A stretch of 12,063 nt of DNA, taken from NCBI GenBank assembly GCA_944393165.1, contig CALXZF010000064.1, positions 1-12,063 on the forward strand. The letters are read 5' to 3'. A program made the position numbers and the translations under genes. Position 1 is the first letter of the stretch; every line of letters starts with the position of its first letter. The stretch is from an uncultured Clostridia bacterium. GTDB taxonomy: Bacteria > Bacillota_A > Clostridia > TANB77 > CAG-508. This document shows positions 1 to 7,457 of the stretch, in pieces. The notes under the pieces were generated by a model, which made no database searches, had not been told where the DNA came from, and saw nothing but the letters and a program-made list of their open reading frames with translations.

Positions 1-115
1 TATGAAAAAGAACAAGTAGAAATAGCGTAAAGTGGTTTAAAAAAAGAACTAGCAGAAATAGTGAAAGGTGTTCTACGAAAAAAGAGCAAGTAGAGGTAGT
101 GAAAAGTAATCTATG
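1..115. repeat. Degenerate tandem repeat upstream of rimO, about 36-38 bp x 3
   Basis: Three imperfect copies are visible at about 1-39, 40-77 and 78-115. Each has an A-run followed by GAACAAGTAGAAATAG-like sequence. Translated, the copies read EQVEIA-stop-SGL, ELAEIVKGVL and EQVEVVKSNL, so the unit looks like a charged 12-residue peptide repeat with a stop in copy 1 and a frame change between copies 2 and 3. The first nine codons, ending in TAA at 28-30, could be the end of an upstream gene, but too little is present to say. An A-rich GAAATAA duplication follows at 131-160. Confidence 0.5.
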
Positions 116-171
116 ACAAATAGAAAATGAAAGAAAAAGAAATAAAAGAAAAAGAAATAAAGGAGTAAGAA

Positions 172-1626
172 ATGAAAGTAGGATTTGTATCTTTAGGATG
201 CAGTAAAAATTTAGTGGATACTGAAAAAACAATAGGAATATTTAAGGCAAATGATTATGAAATAGTAAATGACCCAAAAGAGGCAGAAGCGATTGTTATA
301 AATACATGCGGGTTTATTGAGTCTGCAAAAGAAGAAGCTATAAATACAATTCTAGAAATGGCAGAATATAAAAAACAAAAATGTAAGTTTTTAATTGTTA
401 TGGGGTGTTTGGTTGAAAGATACAAAGAAGAACTAGAAAAGGCTATTCCTGAAGTTGATTTATTTATAAAGTATAGTGAATACAATTCTTTGTGGAAACA
501 AATACAAAAACTGCTAACTGAAAATACAAAAGGACAAATTGATGCTAAGAAGTTGGGCGAGAAGAGTCCAGAGTTAAGCGCATGTGAGGCAAACACTCTG
601 CTTACAACTTGCAAATGCGAGACGAATAGTCAAATCACAACTTATACATGTGATTCAAATAATCAAACTACGAAATATGATGATTTTAATACCGTAGAAG
701 AAAGAGTGATTTCAACTGGCGATAATTTTGCATATTTGAAAATTGCTGACGGTTGTAGTAATAGATGTACATACTGTGCAATACCATATATAAGAGGTCC
801 TCAAATAAGCAGAAAAATGGAGGATATCATAAAAGAAGCAGAAAGACTAGCGGAAGCGGGCTACAAGGAGCTTATACTAATTGCACAAGACACTACAAAA
901 TATGGCACAGACATTTACGGAAAGCCTATGCTTACCGAGCTTTTATCTAAAATAGCTGAGATAGATTCTATTAAATGGATAAGATTTTTATATGCTTACC
1001 CAGAGACTATAACAGATGATTTAATTAAATTGGTAAAAGAAAACGACAAAATATGCAAATATTTTGACATACCTATTCAACATATTTCTGACAGAGTTTT
1101 AAAGATGATGAACAGACAAAGTGACGGAGCATCAATTAGAAGGCTAATAAAGAAGTTGAGAAGTGAAATTCCTAATGTGATTATTAGAACTACTGTAATG
1201 GTTGGATTCCCTGGAGAGACTAAGGCGGATTTTGAAGAATTATATAATTTCTTAGATGAAGCAAAGTTTGATAAACTTGGTTGCTTTGCGTATTCAAAAG
1301 AAGAGGGAACTCCTGCTGCTAGGATAAAAGAGCAAATTCATCCAATGACCAAAAAAAGCAGATATAACAAGATAATGAGTATGCAACAAATTATTTCTAA
1401 AGAAAATTTGGAAAAACAAATAGGAAAAGAGGTTGAAATTTTAGTAGAAGGCAAATCTTTTGACGGCAGAACATACATTGGTAGAACTTACATGGATGTG
1501 CCAGAAATAGACGGAGTGGTATATTTAAATAGTAATCAAAATTTACAATCGGGAGAATTTGTAAAAGGAAAAATAGTTGATGTAAGCAATTATGATTTAA
1601 TATGTGAGCAGATTGAGAGCAACTAA
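172..1626 (+). CDS. rimO: Ribosomal protein S12 methylthiotransferase RimO (radical SAM)
   Basis: RimO adds a methylthio group to an aspartate of ribosomal protein S12, using two iron-sulfur clusters and S-adenosylmethionine. The N-terminal methylthiotransferase domain carries its three cluster cysteines at C10 (GCSKN), C46 (NTCGF) and C79 (GCL). The radical SAM motif is C195-SNR-C199-TY-C202, and a TRAM-like RNA-binding domain fills about residues 415-484. The GCSKN start and the S12-type family pattern favour RimO over MiaB. AGGAG at 161-165 sits 6 nt before the ATG, supporting this start. At 484 residues it is about 40 longer than the usual roughly 440. The excess lies in the linker between the first two domains, at residues 116-180, which contains a Cys-rich tandem repeat. 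No promoter is evident directly upstream, so it may be co-transcribed with a gene to the left. Confidence 0.95.
   Translation: MKVGFVSLGCSKNLVDTEKTIGIFKANDYEIVNDPKEAEAIVINTCGFIESAKEEAINTILEMAEYKKQKCKFLIVMGCLVERYKEELEKAIPEVDLFIKYSEYNSLWKQIQKLLTENTKGQIDAKKLGEKSPELSACEANTLLTTCKCETNSQITTYTCDSNNQTTKYDDFNTVEERVISTGDNFAYLKIADGCSNRCTYCAIPYIRGPQISRKMEDIIKEAERLAEAGYKELILIAQDTTKYGTDIYGKPMLTELLSKIAEIDSIKWIRFLYAYPETITDDLIKLVKENDKICKYFDIPIQHISDRVLKMMNRQSDGASIRRLIKKLRSEIPNVIIRTTVMVGFPGETKADFEELYNFLDEAKFDKLGCFAYSKEEGTPAARIKEQIHPMTKKSRYNKIMSMQQIISKENLEKQIGKEVEILVEGKSFDGRTYIGRTYMDVPEIDGVVYLNSNQNLQSGEFVKGKIVDVSNYDLICEQIESN
583..681 (+). repeat. In-frame 33-bp tandem repeat x 3 inside rimO
   Basis: Three consecutive 33-bp units (583-615, 616-648, 649-681) encode 11-residue repeats: CEANTLLTTCK, CETNSQITTYT and CDSNNQTTKYD. 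The pattern is C-(E/D)-x-N-(T/S/N)-x-x-T-(T/K)-(Y/C)-x. The units lie in the linker between the methylthiotransferase and radical SAM domains. The amino-acid pattern is better kept than the DNA, which suggests an old duplication that has stayed in frame. Confidence 0.75.
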
Positions 1627-1733
1627 AACGAAAAAACATACATTAGAACGGCTATTGGTGCTTGGAAGGTAATAATAAAGTATACCTCATGACCACAATA
1701 AAATAATGGTTAAATAATAAAGCCAAAGGCACG

Positions 1734-1765
1734 ACCAACCTAACAATAATTTTCGACCGTTTGGT
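1734..1765. promoter_or_regulatory. Imperfect inverted repeat upstream of the fabH promoter
   Basis: ACCAAC (1734-1739) faces GTTTGGT (1759-1765) with one bulged base, about 30-60 nt before the -10 element. It could be an operator or a weak hairpin after rimO. It does not match the FapR or FabT operator patterns as I know them, and there is no following T-run. Confidence 0.2.
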
Positions 1766-1792
1766 TAGATTAATGCAAAAAAATATTATTTA

Positions 1793-1806
1793 TGGTATAA
1801 TATAAT
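1793..1806 (+). promoter_or_regulatory. Extended -10 promoter of the fab operon
   Basis: TGG-TATAAT at 1793-1801 matches an extended -10 (TGnTATAAT). It overlaps a second TATAAT at 1801-1806. No good -35 hexamer lies at 16-18 nt spacing, consistent with an extended -10 promoter. It lies about 55 nt before the ATG at 1858 and is the best-looking start of transcription for fabH-fabZ. Confidence 0.6.
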
Positions 1807-1857
1807 ACGGTAAAAAATGGTAATGATAAATTAAAACAAAAACAGAGAGGAATACAT

Positions 1858-1902
1858 ATGAATTCGATAAAAATACTAGCAAGTCGGTATGTATTTACCT
1901 AA
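1858..1902 (+). other. fabH: Original fabH start region, out of frame: N-terminal 10 codons with +1 frameshift
   Basis: A well-placed ribosome site (GAGAGG, 1845-1850) precedes ATG 1858, whose frame reads MNSIKILASRYVFT and stops at 1900-1902. Removing one base, C1885, makes the frame read MNSIKILASG and then run directly into MYLPKNE of fabH at 1889. That gives the normal FabH N-terminal strand. As written, the segment is either a sequencing or assembly error, a real frameshift mutation, or a 14-codon leader that overlaps and could re-initiate at 1889. Confidence 0.7.
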
Positions 1903-2785
1903 AAACGAGATAGATAATAATTATTTTAACAATAAATTTAATTTAGATGATAATTGGATATATAAAAGAACAGGAATTGAAAAAAGACACTGGGCAGAAG
2001 ATGAAAGCACATTAGACATGGCAATTAAGGCAGTAGAAAACTTGAAAAATACTAATGATATGGATTTTGAAAAAATTGGTTTGATAGTTGTGGCATCAAC
2101 TAATTATGAAGATAGCATGCCTGGGATTTCTTTTCAAATACAAAAGAAATTTGGCATTGAAAACTGCATGTGCATGGACATTTTGGCAGGCTGCAGTGGA
2201 TACATAAATGCTATGGATATTGCAAGAAAATATATTGAATTAGATGAAGTAGAGCAGGCTCTTGTGGTTGGAGTTGAAAAATTATCTAAGTATATAGATA
2301 ATGATGATATAAACACAGCTATTTTGTTAGGCGACGGAGCTGGAGCAACATTGATTGAAAAAGCAGAAAACAAGTTGTATGCGAAAAACATAGAAAGCAT
2401 AGGAAAAGAAGGCAATATATTAACATGCAAAGAAAATAATCCAATATATATGGACGGAAAGAAAATATATAAATTTGCAATAGCAAGAGTAGCAGAAAAT
2501 ATTAATAAATTATTGCAAAGTCAAAATATAGACATATCAGAAATTAAATATATCATTCCGCACCAATCGAATTTAAGGATTATGATTAGCATGGCAGAAA
2601 GGATTGGAGCTACACCTGAGCAAATGTACATAAATATTTTCAATATAGGAAATACATTTAATGCAAGTATTCCAATGGCATTAGATGAAGTAATAAAAAA
2701 GAATCTTTTAAAAGAAAACGATAAAATAATATTTGTTGGATATGGCGGAGGCTTAAATCTTGGAAGTATTTTAATAGAAATATAG
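1889..2785 (+). CDS. fabH: Beta-ketoacyl-ACP synthase III FabH (N-terminus frameshifted)
   Basis: FabH condenses an acyl-CoA primer with malonyl-ACP and starts type II fatty acid synthesis. The intact frame from ATG 1889 encodes 298 residues. The catalytic triad is visible: Cys102 in LAGCSGY, His225 in IPHQSN and Asn255 in GNTFNAS. Adding back the 10 codons from ATG 1858 places the cysteine at 112, the same number as in E. coli FabH, and gives a normal length of 308. ATG 1889 itself has no convincing ribosome site, so the true start is very probably 1858 and the extra base near 1885 is a defect or error. All catalytic residues lie downstream of the break, but the first beta strand would be lost if translation began at 1889. 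fabD follows after 16 nt. Confidence 0.9.
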   Translation: MYLPKNEIDNNYFNNKFNLDDNWIYKRTGIEKRHWAEDESTLDMAIKAVENLKNTNDMDFEKIGLIVVASTNYEDSMPGISFQIQKKFGIENCMCMDILAGCSGYINAMDIARKYIELDEVEQALVVGVEKLSKYIDNDDINTAILLGDGAGATLIEKAENKLYAKNIESIGKEGNILTCKENNPIYMDGKKIYKFAIARVAENINKLLQSQNIDISEIKYIIPHQSNLRIMISMAERIGATPEQMYINIFNIGNTFNASIPMALDEVIKKNLLKENDKIIFVGYGGGLNLGSILIEI

Positions 2786-2801
2786 ATAGGAGAGAAAAAA
2801 T

Positions 2802-3746
2802 ATGAAAATAGGATATGTTTTTCCTGGTCAAGGAACACAGACAGTTGGTATGGGAAAAGATATTTACGAAAAATACGAAGAGGCTAAAAATGTATATGGT
2901 GTAATTGATAAAGCTTTAGGCGAAAGCATAGAAGATATTACATTTAATATGGAACAAGAAGTTTTAAACGAAACCAAAAACACACAAATAGCAATATATT
3001 CAATGAGTATGGCTATTCTTGAAATATTAAATAAAAATGGAATAGAAGCACAAGCAGCTGCAGGACTAAGCCTAGGAGAATATAGTGCACTTACATGTGC
3101 AAATGCTATATCTTTAGAAGAAGGGGCTAAAATAGTTAGAACTAGAGGAAAATTAATGCAAGATTTAGCACCAGAAGGAAACTGGGCAATGGCCGCAATA
3201 ATAGGGCTAGATGATGATAAAGTAGAAGAAGCATGTGACAAAGTAGAAAGCGGATTTGTTAAAGCAGTAAATTATAATTGTCCTGGCCAAGTTGTGGTTT
3301 CTGGAGAGAAGGAAGCAGTACTTAAAGCTATGGAAAATGCAAAAGAATTAGGTGCAAGAAAAGCTATAGAATTAAAAACAAGTGGGCCATTCCATACAGA
3401 AAAGCTTATAGAGGCATCTAAAGCATTAAAAGAAGAGCTAGAGAAAATACATATTAATAAATGTCAAATTCCTGTTATAAAGAATTTGAATGGAGAACCA
3501 TACAATGAAAATGATAACATGGTAGAAATTTTAGCAAATCATGTAATTAATCCAGTTAAATTTAGAAAATCTATAGAAACAATGCTAGATATGGGAGTGG
3601 ATACATTTGTAGAGGTTGGACCTGGCAAAACTTTATCAGGTTTTGTAAAAAAAGTTTGCAAAGAAAAAGGAATAGAAGCAAATGTGTTAAATATTGAAAA
3701 TGTAGAAACTCTAGAAAAAGCAATAGAATTTCTAAAAAACAAATAA
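2802..3746 (+). CDS. fabD: Malonyl-CoA:ACP transacylase FabD
   Basis: FabD transfers malonyl from malonyl-CoA to acyl carrier protein for the elongation cycle. The 314-residue length is typical. The N-terminal FPGQGTQ motif (residues 7-13), the nucleophile Ser90 in GLSLGEY, Arg115 in the conserved TRG segment and catalytic His198 in SGPFHT are all present. The usual GHSLGE is GLSLGE here; to my knowledge this variant also occurs in clostridial relatives. AGGAGAG lies about 7 nt before the ATG. The gene starts 16 nt after fabH, where many clostridial operons carry acpP and fabK between fabH and fabD. A small hairpin follows its stop codon. Confidence 0.96.
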   Translation: MKIGYVFPGQGTQTVGMGKDIYEKYEEAKNVYGVIDKALGESIEDITFNMEQEVLNETKNTQIAIYSMSMAILEILNKNGIEAQAAAGLSLGEYSALTCANAISLEEGAKIVRTRGKLMQDLAPEGNWAMAAIIGLDDDKVEEACDKVESGFVKAVNYNCPGQVVVSGEKEAVLKAMENAKELGARKAIELKTSGPFHTEKLIEASKALKEELEKIHINKCQIPVIKNLNGEPYNENDNMVEILANHVINPVKFRKSIETMLDMGVDTFVEVGPGKTLSGFVKKVCKEKGIEANVLNIENVETLEKAIEFLKNK

Positions 3747-3775
3747 AGTCCAAACATACAAAGTGTAGGGCTTTA
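3744..3775 (+). other. Small hairpin between fabD and fabG
   Basis: TAAAGTCC (3744-3751) pairs with GGGCTTTA (3768-3775) through one G-U pair. Inside it, TACA-AAG-TGTA (3757-3767) forms a second short stem. There is no T-run, so it does not look like a full terminator. It could be an mRNA processing or stability element. Confidence 0.3.
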
Positions 3776-3806
3776 ATATAAAATAATAAGAAAGGATGAA
3801 TTTAAA

Positions 3807-4547
3807 ATGAGTGAAAACAAAGTTGCATTAGTTACAGGAGGTTCAAGAGGTATAGGAAAGGAGATTGCATTAGAGCTTGCAGAAAATGGATTTGACATAG
3901 CTATAAATTACAGAAGCGAGCAAGAAGTAAATCCAGAAGTAAAACAAGAAATTGAAAAACTTAATGTAAGATGTGAATTAGTTAAAGCTGATGTTTCAAA
4001 TTTTGAAGAATGCGAAAACATGGTTAAAGAAATTATAGAAAAATTTGGAAGAATAGATGTGCTTGTAAATAATGCAGGTATTACAAGAGATGGCTTAATT
4101 ATGAGAATGAAAAAAGAAGATTTTGAGTCAGTTATAGATGTTAATTTGGTAGGTACTTTTAATGTGACTAGAAATGTGATACCACATATGATAAAACAAA
4201 GATCAGGAAGAATAGTAAGTTTAGCATCAGTTGTTGGAGTTGCAGGAAATGCTGGTCAAACAAATTATGCAGCATCTAAAGCTGGTATAATAGGATTTAC
4301 AAAAAGCTTAGCAAAAGAAGTTGCAAGTAGAAATATATTGGTAAATGCAGTAGCACCTGGATTTATAGATACAAATATGACACAAGTACTATCAGATTCA
4401 GTAAAAGAAGGAATTCATGCTCAAATACCATTAAAGAGAATGGGTTCACCAAGAGAAGTTGCAAAAGTAGTAAGATTTTTATCAACAGATGATAGCTCAT
4501 ATATAACAGGTCAAGTTATTAATATAGACGGCGGAATGGTAATGTAG
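3807..4547 (+). CDS. fabG: 3-oxoacyl-ACP reductase FabG
   Basis: FabG is the NADPH-dependent reductase that converts 3-ketoacyl-ACP to 3-hydroxyacyl-ACP. It is a classical short-chain dehydrogenase of 246 residues, the expected size. The cofactor loop TGGSRGIG is at residues 10-17 and NNAG at 88-91. The catalytic residues Ser141, Tyr154 and Lys158 (NYAASKAG) are in place. The C-terminus ends in the usual TGQVINIDGGMVM. AAAGGA precedes the ATG at about 3791-3796. Position between fabD and fabF and an intact active site support the housekeeping role. Confidence 0.96.
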   Translation: MSENKVALVTGGSRGIGKEIALELAENGFDIAINYRSEQEVNPEVKQEIEKLNVRCELVKADVSNFEECENMVKEIIEKFGRIDVLVNNAGITRDGLIMRMKKEDFESVIDVNLVGTFNVTRNVIPHMIKQRSGRIVSLASVVGVAGNAGQTNYAASKAGIIGFTKSLAKEVASRNILVNAVAPGFIDTNMTQVLSDSVKEGIHAQIPLKRMGSPREVAKVVRFLSTDDSSYITGQVINIDGGMVM

Positions 4548-4584
4548 AATAAACACATAAATAACAAATGGAAGGATGTTAAGA

Positions 4585-5823
4585 ATGGAAAGAAGAGTAG
4601 TTATTACAGGACTAGGAGCAATTACTCCAATAGGAAATAATGCAGAAGAATTTTGGAAAGGTATAAAAGAAGGAAAATGTGGAATTGATGAAATAACACA
4701 TTTTGACACAACTGATTACAAGGTAAAATTAGCAGCAGAAGTAAAAGGCTACAATCCAGAAGAATATTTTGACAGAAGAAGTGCAAAAAGATTAGATAAG
4801 TTTTCTCAATTTGCAATAGTTGCAGCAAGAGAAGCTTGGAATGACAGTAAATTAGACAAAGAAAAAGTAAACATGGAAAGAGTAGGAGTAATTCTAGGCT
4901 CTGGTATAGGTGGACTTGAGACTATTGAAAAAGAAGTATCTGCTTTGATATTAAAAGGGCCAGATAGAGTTTCGCCAATGTTTATTCCTATGACAATTGG
5001 AAATATGGCTGCAGGAAATGTTGCTATAGATTTAGGCGCAAAAGGCGAATCTATTTCAATGGTTACAGCATGTGCTTCTGGAACTCATTGTATAGGTGAG
5101 AGTTTTAGAATGATAAAAAATGGCTATCAAGATGTAGTTATAGCAGGTGGAACAGAAGCTTCAGTAACTCCAATTGGAATAGCAGGATTTACAAATATAA
5201 AAGCACTTTCTCAAGCAACTGATAAAAATAGAGCAAGTATTCCATTTGACAAAGAAAGAAGCGGATTTGTTATGGGGGAAGGTGCAGGAATAGTAATATT
5301 AGAAGATTTAGAGCATGCTTTAGCAAGAGGTGCTAAAATATATGCAGAAGTAGTTGGATATGGAGCAACTTCAGATGCATATCATATAACATCACCAGCT
5401 CCTGGAGGAGAAGGTGGAGCAAGAGCTATGAAAGTTGCTATGGAAGAAGCAAATGCAAAACCAGAAGATATTACATATATTAATGCACACGGAACATCAA
5501 CTCATCTTAATGATTCTTGCGAAACTATGGCGATTAAAACAGCTTTAGGAGATGCAAGTAATAAAGTAATGGTTAGTTCAACAAAAGGTCATACAGGACA
5601 TTTACTTGGAGCTGCTGGTGGAATTGAGGCAATAGTATGTGCAAAAGCTGTGGAAGAAGGATTTGTACCAGCTACAATAAATTATAAAGTTCCAGATGAA
5701 GAATGTGACCTAGATGTAGTTCCAAACGAAGGAAGAAATGTTGAAGTAAAATATGCTATGTCAAATTCTTTAGGATTTGGAGGACATAACGCTAGTATAT
5801 TATTAAAAAAATTTGAAAAGTAA
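4585..5823 (+). CDS. fabF: Beta-ketoacyl-ACP synthase II FabF
   Basis: FabF condenses malonyl-ACP with the growing acyl-ACP. Starting at ATG 4585 gives 412 residues, with Cys163 (TACASG), His302 (NAHGTST) and His339 (GHTGHLLGAAG) as the active triad, matching the family numbering. An in-frame ATG at 4576 is rejected because GGAAGG (4570-4575) directly abuts it, while 4585 has a 9-nt spacing. The glycine-rich C-terminal GFGGHN motif is present. It lies between fabG and accB in the same direction, 28 nt before the accB start. Confidence 0.96.
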   Translation: MERRVVITGLGAITPIGNNAEEFWKGIKEGKCGIDEITHFDTTDYKVKLAAEVKGYNPEEYFDRRSAKRLDKFSQFAIVAAREAWNDSKLDKEKVNMERVGVILGSGIGGLETIEKEVSALILKGPDRVSPMFIPMTIGNMAAGNVAIDLGAKGESISMVTACASGTHCIGESFRMIKNGYQDVVIAGGTEASVTPIGIAGFTNIKALSQATDKNRASIPFDKERSGFVMGEGAGIVILEDLEHALARGAKIYAEVVGYGATSDAYHITSPAPGGEGGARAMKVAMEEANAKPEDITYINAHGTSTHLNDSCETMAIKTALGDASNKVMVSSTKGHTGHLLGAAGGIEAIVCAKAVEEGFVPATINYKVPDEECDLDVVPNEGRNVEVKYAMSNSLGFGGHNASILLKKFEK

Positions 5824-5851
5824 AAATAATATAAAGGTGGGTGAAAATAAA

Positions 5852-6313
5852 ATGAATTATGATGAAATAAAAAAATTAATTGACGATATGGGCAACTCAA
5901 AAATAGATGAATTAAGCATAGAATTTCCAGACGGAATAAAGATAAGCATGAAAAAGGATAAAGCACCAGTAATGCCAGCAGTTCCACAAGAAACTGTACA
6001 ATATATTACTGTGCCTGAACCAAAAGTAGTTGCAAATAAAGATAGCAAAGAAGATAAGCCAGCTGAAAAAGAAGAAAATTATAAAGTGGTAAAATCACCT
6101 ATGGTTGGAACATTTTATTCAAAATCATCTCCAAAAGCTGAGCCATATGTTAAAGTAGGAAGCAAAGTAAAAAAAGGTGATATACTTTGCATAGTTGAAG
6201 CCATGAAATTAATGAATGAAATTGAATCGGAATTTGACGGAGAAGTAGTCGAAATCTGTGTAAATGACGGAGATATGGTTGATTATGGAACACCATTATT
6301 CAAATTAAAATAA
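5852..6313 (+). CDS. accB: Biotin carboxyl carrier protein of acetyl-CoA carboxylase
   Basis: AccB carries the biotin that shuttles carboxyl groups between AccC and the AccA-AccD carboxyltransferase. From ATG 5852 it has 153 residues. It shows a short N-terminal helical region (1-35), a Pro/Lys/Glu-rich flexible linker (about 36-76) and a biotinyl domain (77-153). The biotinylation motif is EAMKLMN, with the acceptor Lys119. SPMVGTFY at 82-89 is typical of bacterial AccB. AAAGGTGG upstream fits this ATG; an earlier in-frame TTG at 5813 lies inside fabF and is not needed. Biotinylation requires a BirA-type ligase, not encoded here. Confidence 0.95.
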   Translation: MNYDEIKKLIDDMGNSKIDELSIEFPDGIKISMKKDKAPVMPAVPQETVQYITVPEPKVVANKDSKEDKPAEKEENYKVVKSPMVGTFYSKSSPKAEPYVKVGSKVKKGDILCIVEAMKLMNEIESEFDGEVVEICVNDGDMVDYGTPLFKLK

Positions 6314-6403
6314 ACTTTGTTTGGCGTTGAAGATAAAAATAGTCAATAAAAAAGTATAACTATGGTTATCTTAATGCAAAAGATAAAGTGAAAGGAGAAA
6401 AAA

Positions 6404-6826
6404 ATGCTAAATATAAATGAAATTATGGAAATAATTCCTCAAAGACCACCTTTTTTAATGATTGATAGAGTCGAGGAATATGTACCAGGGCAAAGTTGTG
6501 TTGCATATAAAAATGTAAATATAAACGAACCACATTTTCAAGGGCATTTTCCTGGAAACCCAATAATGCCAGGAGTTTTGATTGTTGAAGCCTTAGCACA
6601 AACAGGTGCAGTAGCAATACTTTCAATGGAAGAAAATAAAGGAAAAAATGCATTATTCGGTGGAATAGATAAATTAAGATTCAAGAAACAAGTAGTTCCA
6701 GGAGATGTATTGAAACTAGAAGTAAAAATTATAAAACAAAAAGGACCTATTGGAATTGGAGAGGCAATTGCAACAGTTGACGGAAAAGTTGCGGCTAAAG
6801 GTGAGCTTACATTTGCCATAGTATAA
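6404..6826 (+). CDS. fabZ: 3-hydroxyacyl-ACP dehydratase FabZ
   Basis: FabZ removes water from 3-hydroxyacyl-ACP to give trans-2-enoyl-ACP. The 140-residue hot-dog fold protein has the catalytic His48 in GHFPG and Glu62 in VLIVEALAQ. The N-terminal PFLMIDRV motif is typical; the usual PHR before it is PQR here. AAAGGAG at 6391-6397 sits 6 nt before the ATG. A weak hairpin (TTATCTT 6366-6372 / AAGATAA 6380-6386) lies just upstream. This is the last gene before the operon is interrupted by a terminator and an opposing gene. Confidence 0.96.
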   Translation: MLNINEIMEIIPQRPPFLMIDRVEEYVPGQSCVAYKNVNINEPHFQGHFPGNPIMPGVLIVEALAQTGAVAILSMEENKGKNALFGGIDKLRFKKQVVPGDVLKLEVKIIKQKGPIGIGEAIATVDGKVAAKGELTFAIV

Positions 6827-6895
6827 AGCCGAACTTAATATTTCAAATAACCATTATATAGTAATAATGAGCGCATTAGAAATAGTAGTGAAGCA

Positions 6896-6932
6896 AAAAA
6901 ACTAAGGAGTAGAATACTACTCCCAAGTTTTT
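6896..6932. terminator. Terminator hairpin after fabZ, probably bidirectional
   Basis: GGAGTAG (6906-6912) pairs with CTACTCC (6917-6923) around loop AATA. The stem continues, after a two-base mismatch, with AAAAACT (6897-6903) against AGTTTTT (6926-6932). The A-run on one side and T-run on the other allow termination from both strands. It sits between fabZ and the converging minus-strand gene. Confidence 0.7.
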
Positions 6933-6938
6933 GGAAAA

Positions 6939-7024
6939 TTACTAGTTTGCACATTGCTTTTTACTAGCTTTTACTGGTTAGCATGCTGGTTTTCACACTA
7001 GATTTTTACTAGTTCGCTGACTAG
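6939..7024. repeat. Iterated TTACTAG motif
   Basis: TTACTAG or a close variant occurs at 6939-6945, 6961-6967, 6971-6977 (TTACTGG), 6995-7001 (ACACTAG), 7006-7012 and 7018-7024 (TGACTAG). Two copies extend to the palindrome ACTAGT. The copies are irregularly spaced at 10-24 nt and fill the non-coding stretch between the terminator and the stop codon of the minus-strand gene. Function unknown. Confidence 0.45.
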
Positions 7025-7032
7025 CTATGCCT

Positions 7033-7395
7033 TTATTGCACTTTTTCTTGTCGCCAAGCATTATAATAAAATCGGTGTAAATAAGATTCTCTTGGAATAG
7101 AAGATACAGAATATCCTATTTTCCTAAGAGTAGTTTTTATCAACCTATGACTATAATGGTTTTTAAGCGAAATCTGAATAGAATTTGGTAGCACGCTGCT
7201 AGCATAAGAAAACTCACGAATTAGCTCATCAATGAGAAGCTGACGCGTTGGAGCATTTTTTGACTGCTCATAAAGTGCACCGAGCCGATAAAAAATAGAC
7301 AGATTATACAGTTCGCTAAGAGAAGGGGCTTTATTTAACCGTATCGTCTCACGACCTGTTTCAAAAAGATAATTGTTACCAGTAAGTCTTTCCAT
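7033..7395 (-). CDS. Unrecognised Arg-rich small protein, likely acquired
   Basis: I do not recognise this 120-residue protein. It is likely soluble and rich in Arg, Tyr and Ser, with no signal peptide, membrane segment or cysteine motif. The middle (SLSELYNLSIFYRLGALYEQ, then a helical LLIDELIREFSY) looks alpha-helical, and the C-terminal half is basic with RLIKTTLRKIGY. ATG at 7395 is chosen because AAAGGAG (complement of 7404-7410) sits 8 nt upstream; an in-frame TTG at 7413 is less likely. Seven of its 11 arginine codons are CGN, whereas its neighbours use almost only AGA. It has its own promoter and is divergent from accC and convergent with fabZ. Codon use and position suggest horizontal gain, with a possible DNA- or RNA-binding role that is only a guess. 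Confidence 0.75.
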   Translation of the reverse strand: MERLTGNNYLFETGRETIRLNKAPSLSELYNLSIFYRLGALYEQSKNAPTRQLLIDELIREFSYASSVLPNSIQISLKNHYSHRLIKTTLRKIGYSVSSIPRESYLHRFYYNAWRQEKVQ

Positions 7396-7403
7396 ATTAA
7401 GCA

Positions 7404-7410
7404 CTCCTTT
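7404..7410 (-). promoter_or_regulatory. Ribosome binding site deciding the start of the minus-strand gene
   Basis: The complement reads AAAGGAG, 8 nt before ATG 7395. It selects this ATG over the upstream in-frame TTG at 7413. Confidence 0.7.
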
Positions 7411-7428
7411 CAATTACTGATACGAAAT

Positions 7429-7457
7429 ATTATATCATAAACAATGAAAATAAACAA
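7429..7457 (-). promoter_or_regulatory. Promoter of the minus-strand small gene
   Basis: On the minus strand, TTGTTT (complement of 7452-7457) is followed after 17 nt by TATAAT (complement of 7429-7434). A TGA just before the hexamer makes an extended -10. It lies about 35 nt before the ATG at 7395. The -35 overlaps the first of two ribosome-site copies upstream of accC. Confidence 0.7.

Noticed and set aside
1627..1857. FapR or FabT operator, or a riboswitch, upstream of fabH
   Set aside because: I looked for the TTAGTAC-type and TTTGA-TCAAA-type palindromes and found neither; the only inverted repeat is short and imperfect, and no riboswitch core is recognisable.
4576..4584. Earlier ATG for fabF
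   Set aside because: The ribosome site directly abuts it; ATG 4585 has proper spacing and gives the catalytic Cys163 numbering.
5813..5851. Earlier TTG start for accB
   Set aside because: It lies within the end of fabF; ATG 5852 has a ribosome site and a normal AccB N-terminus.
6314..6403. Terminator between accB and fabZ
   Set aside because: The 7-bp stem TTATCTT/AAGATAA is weak, AT-rich and lacks a T-run.
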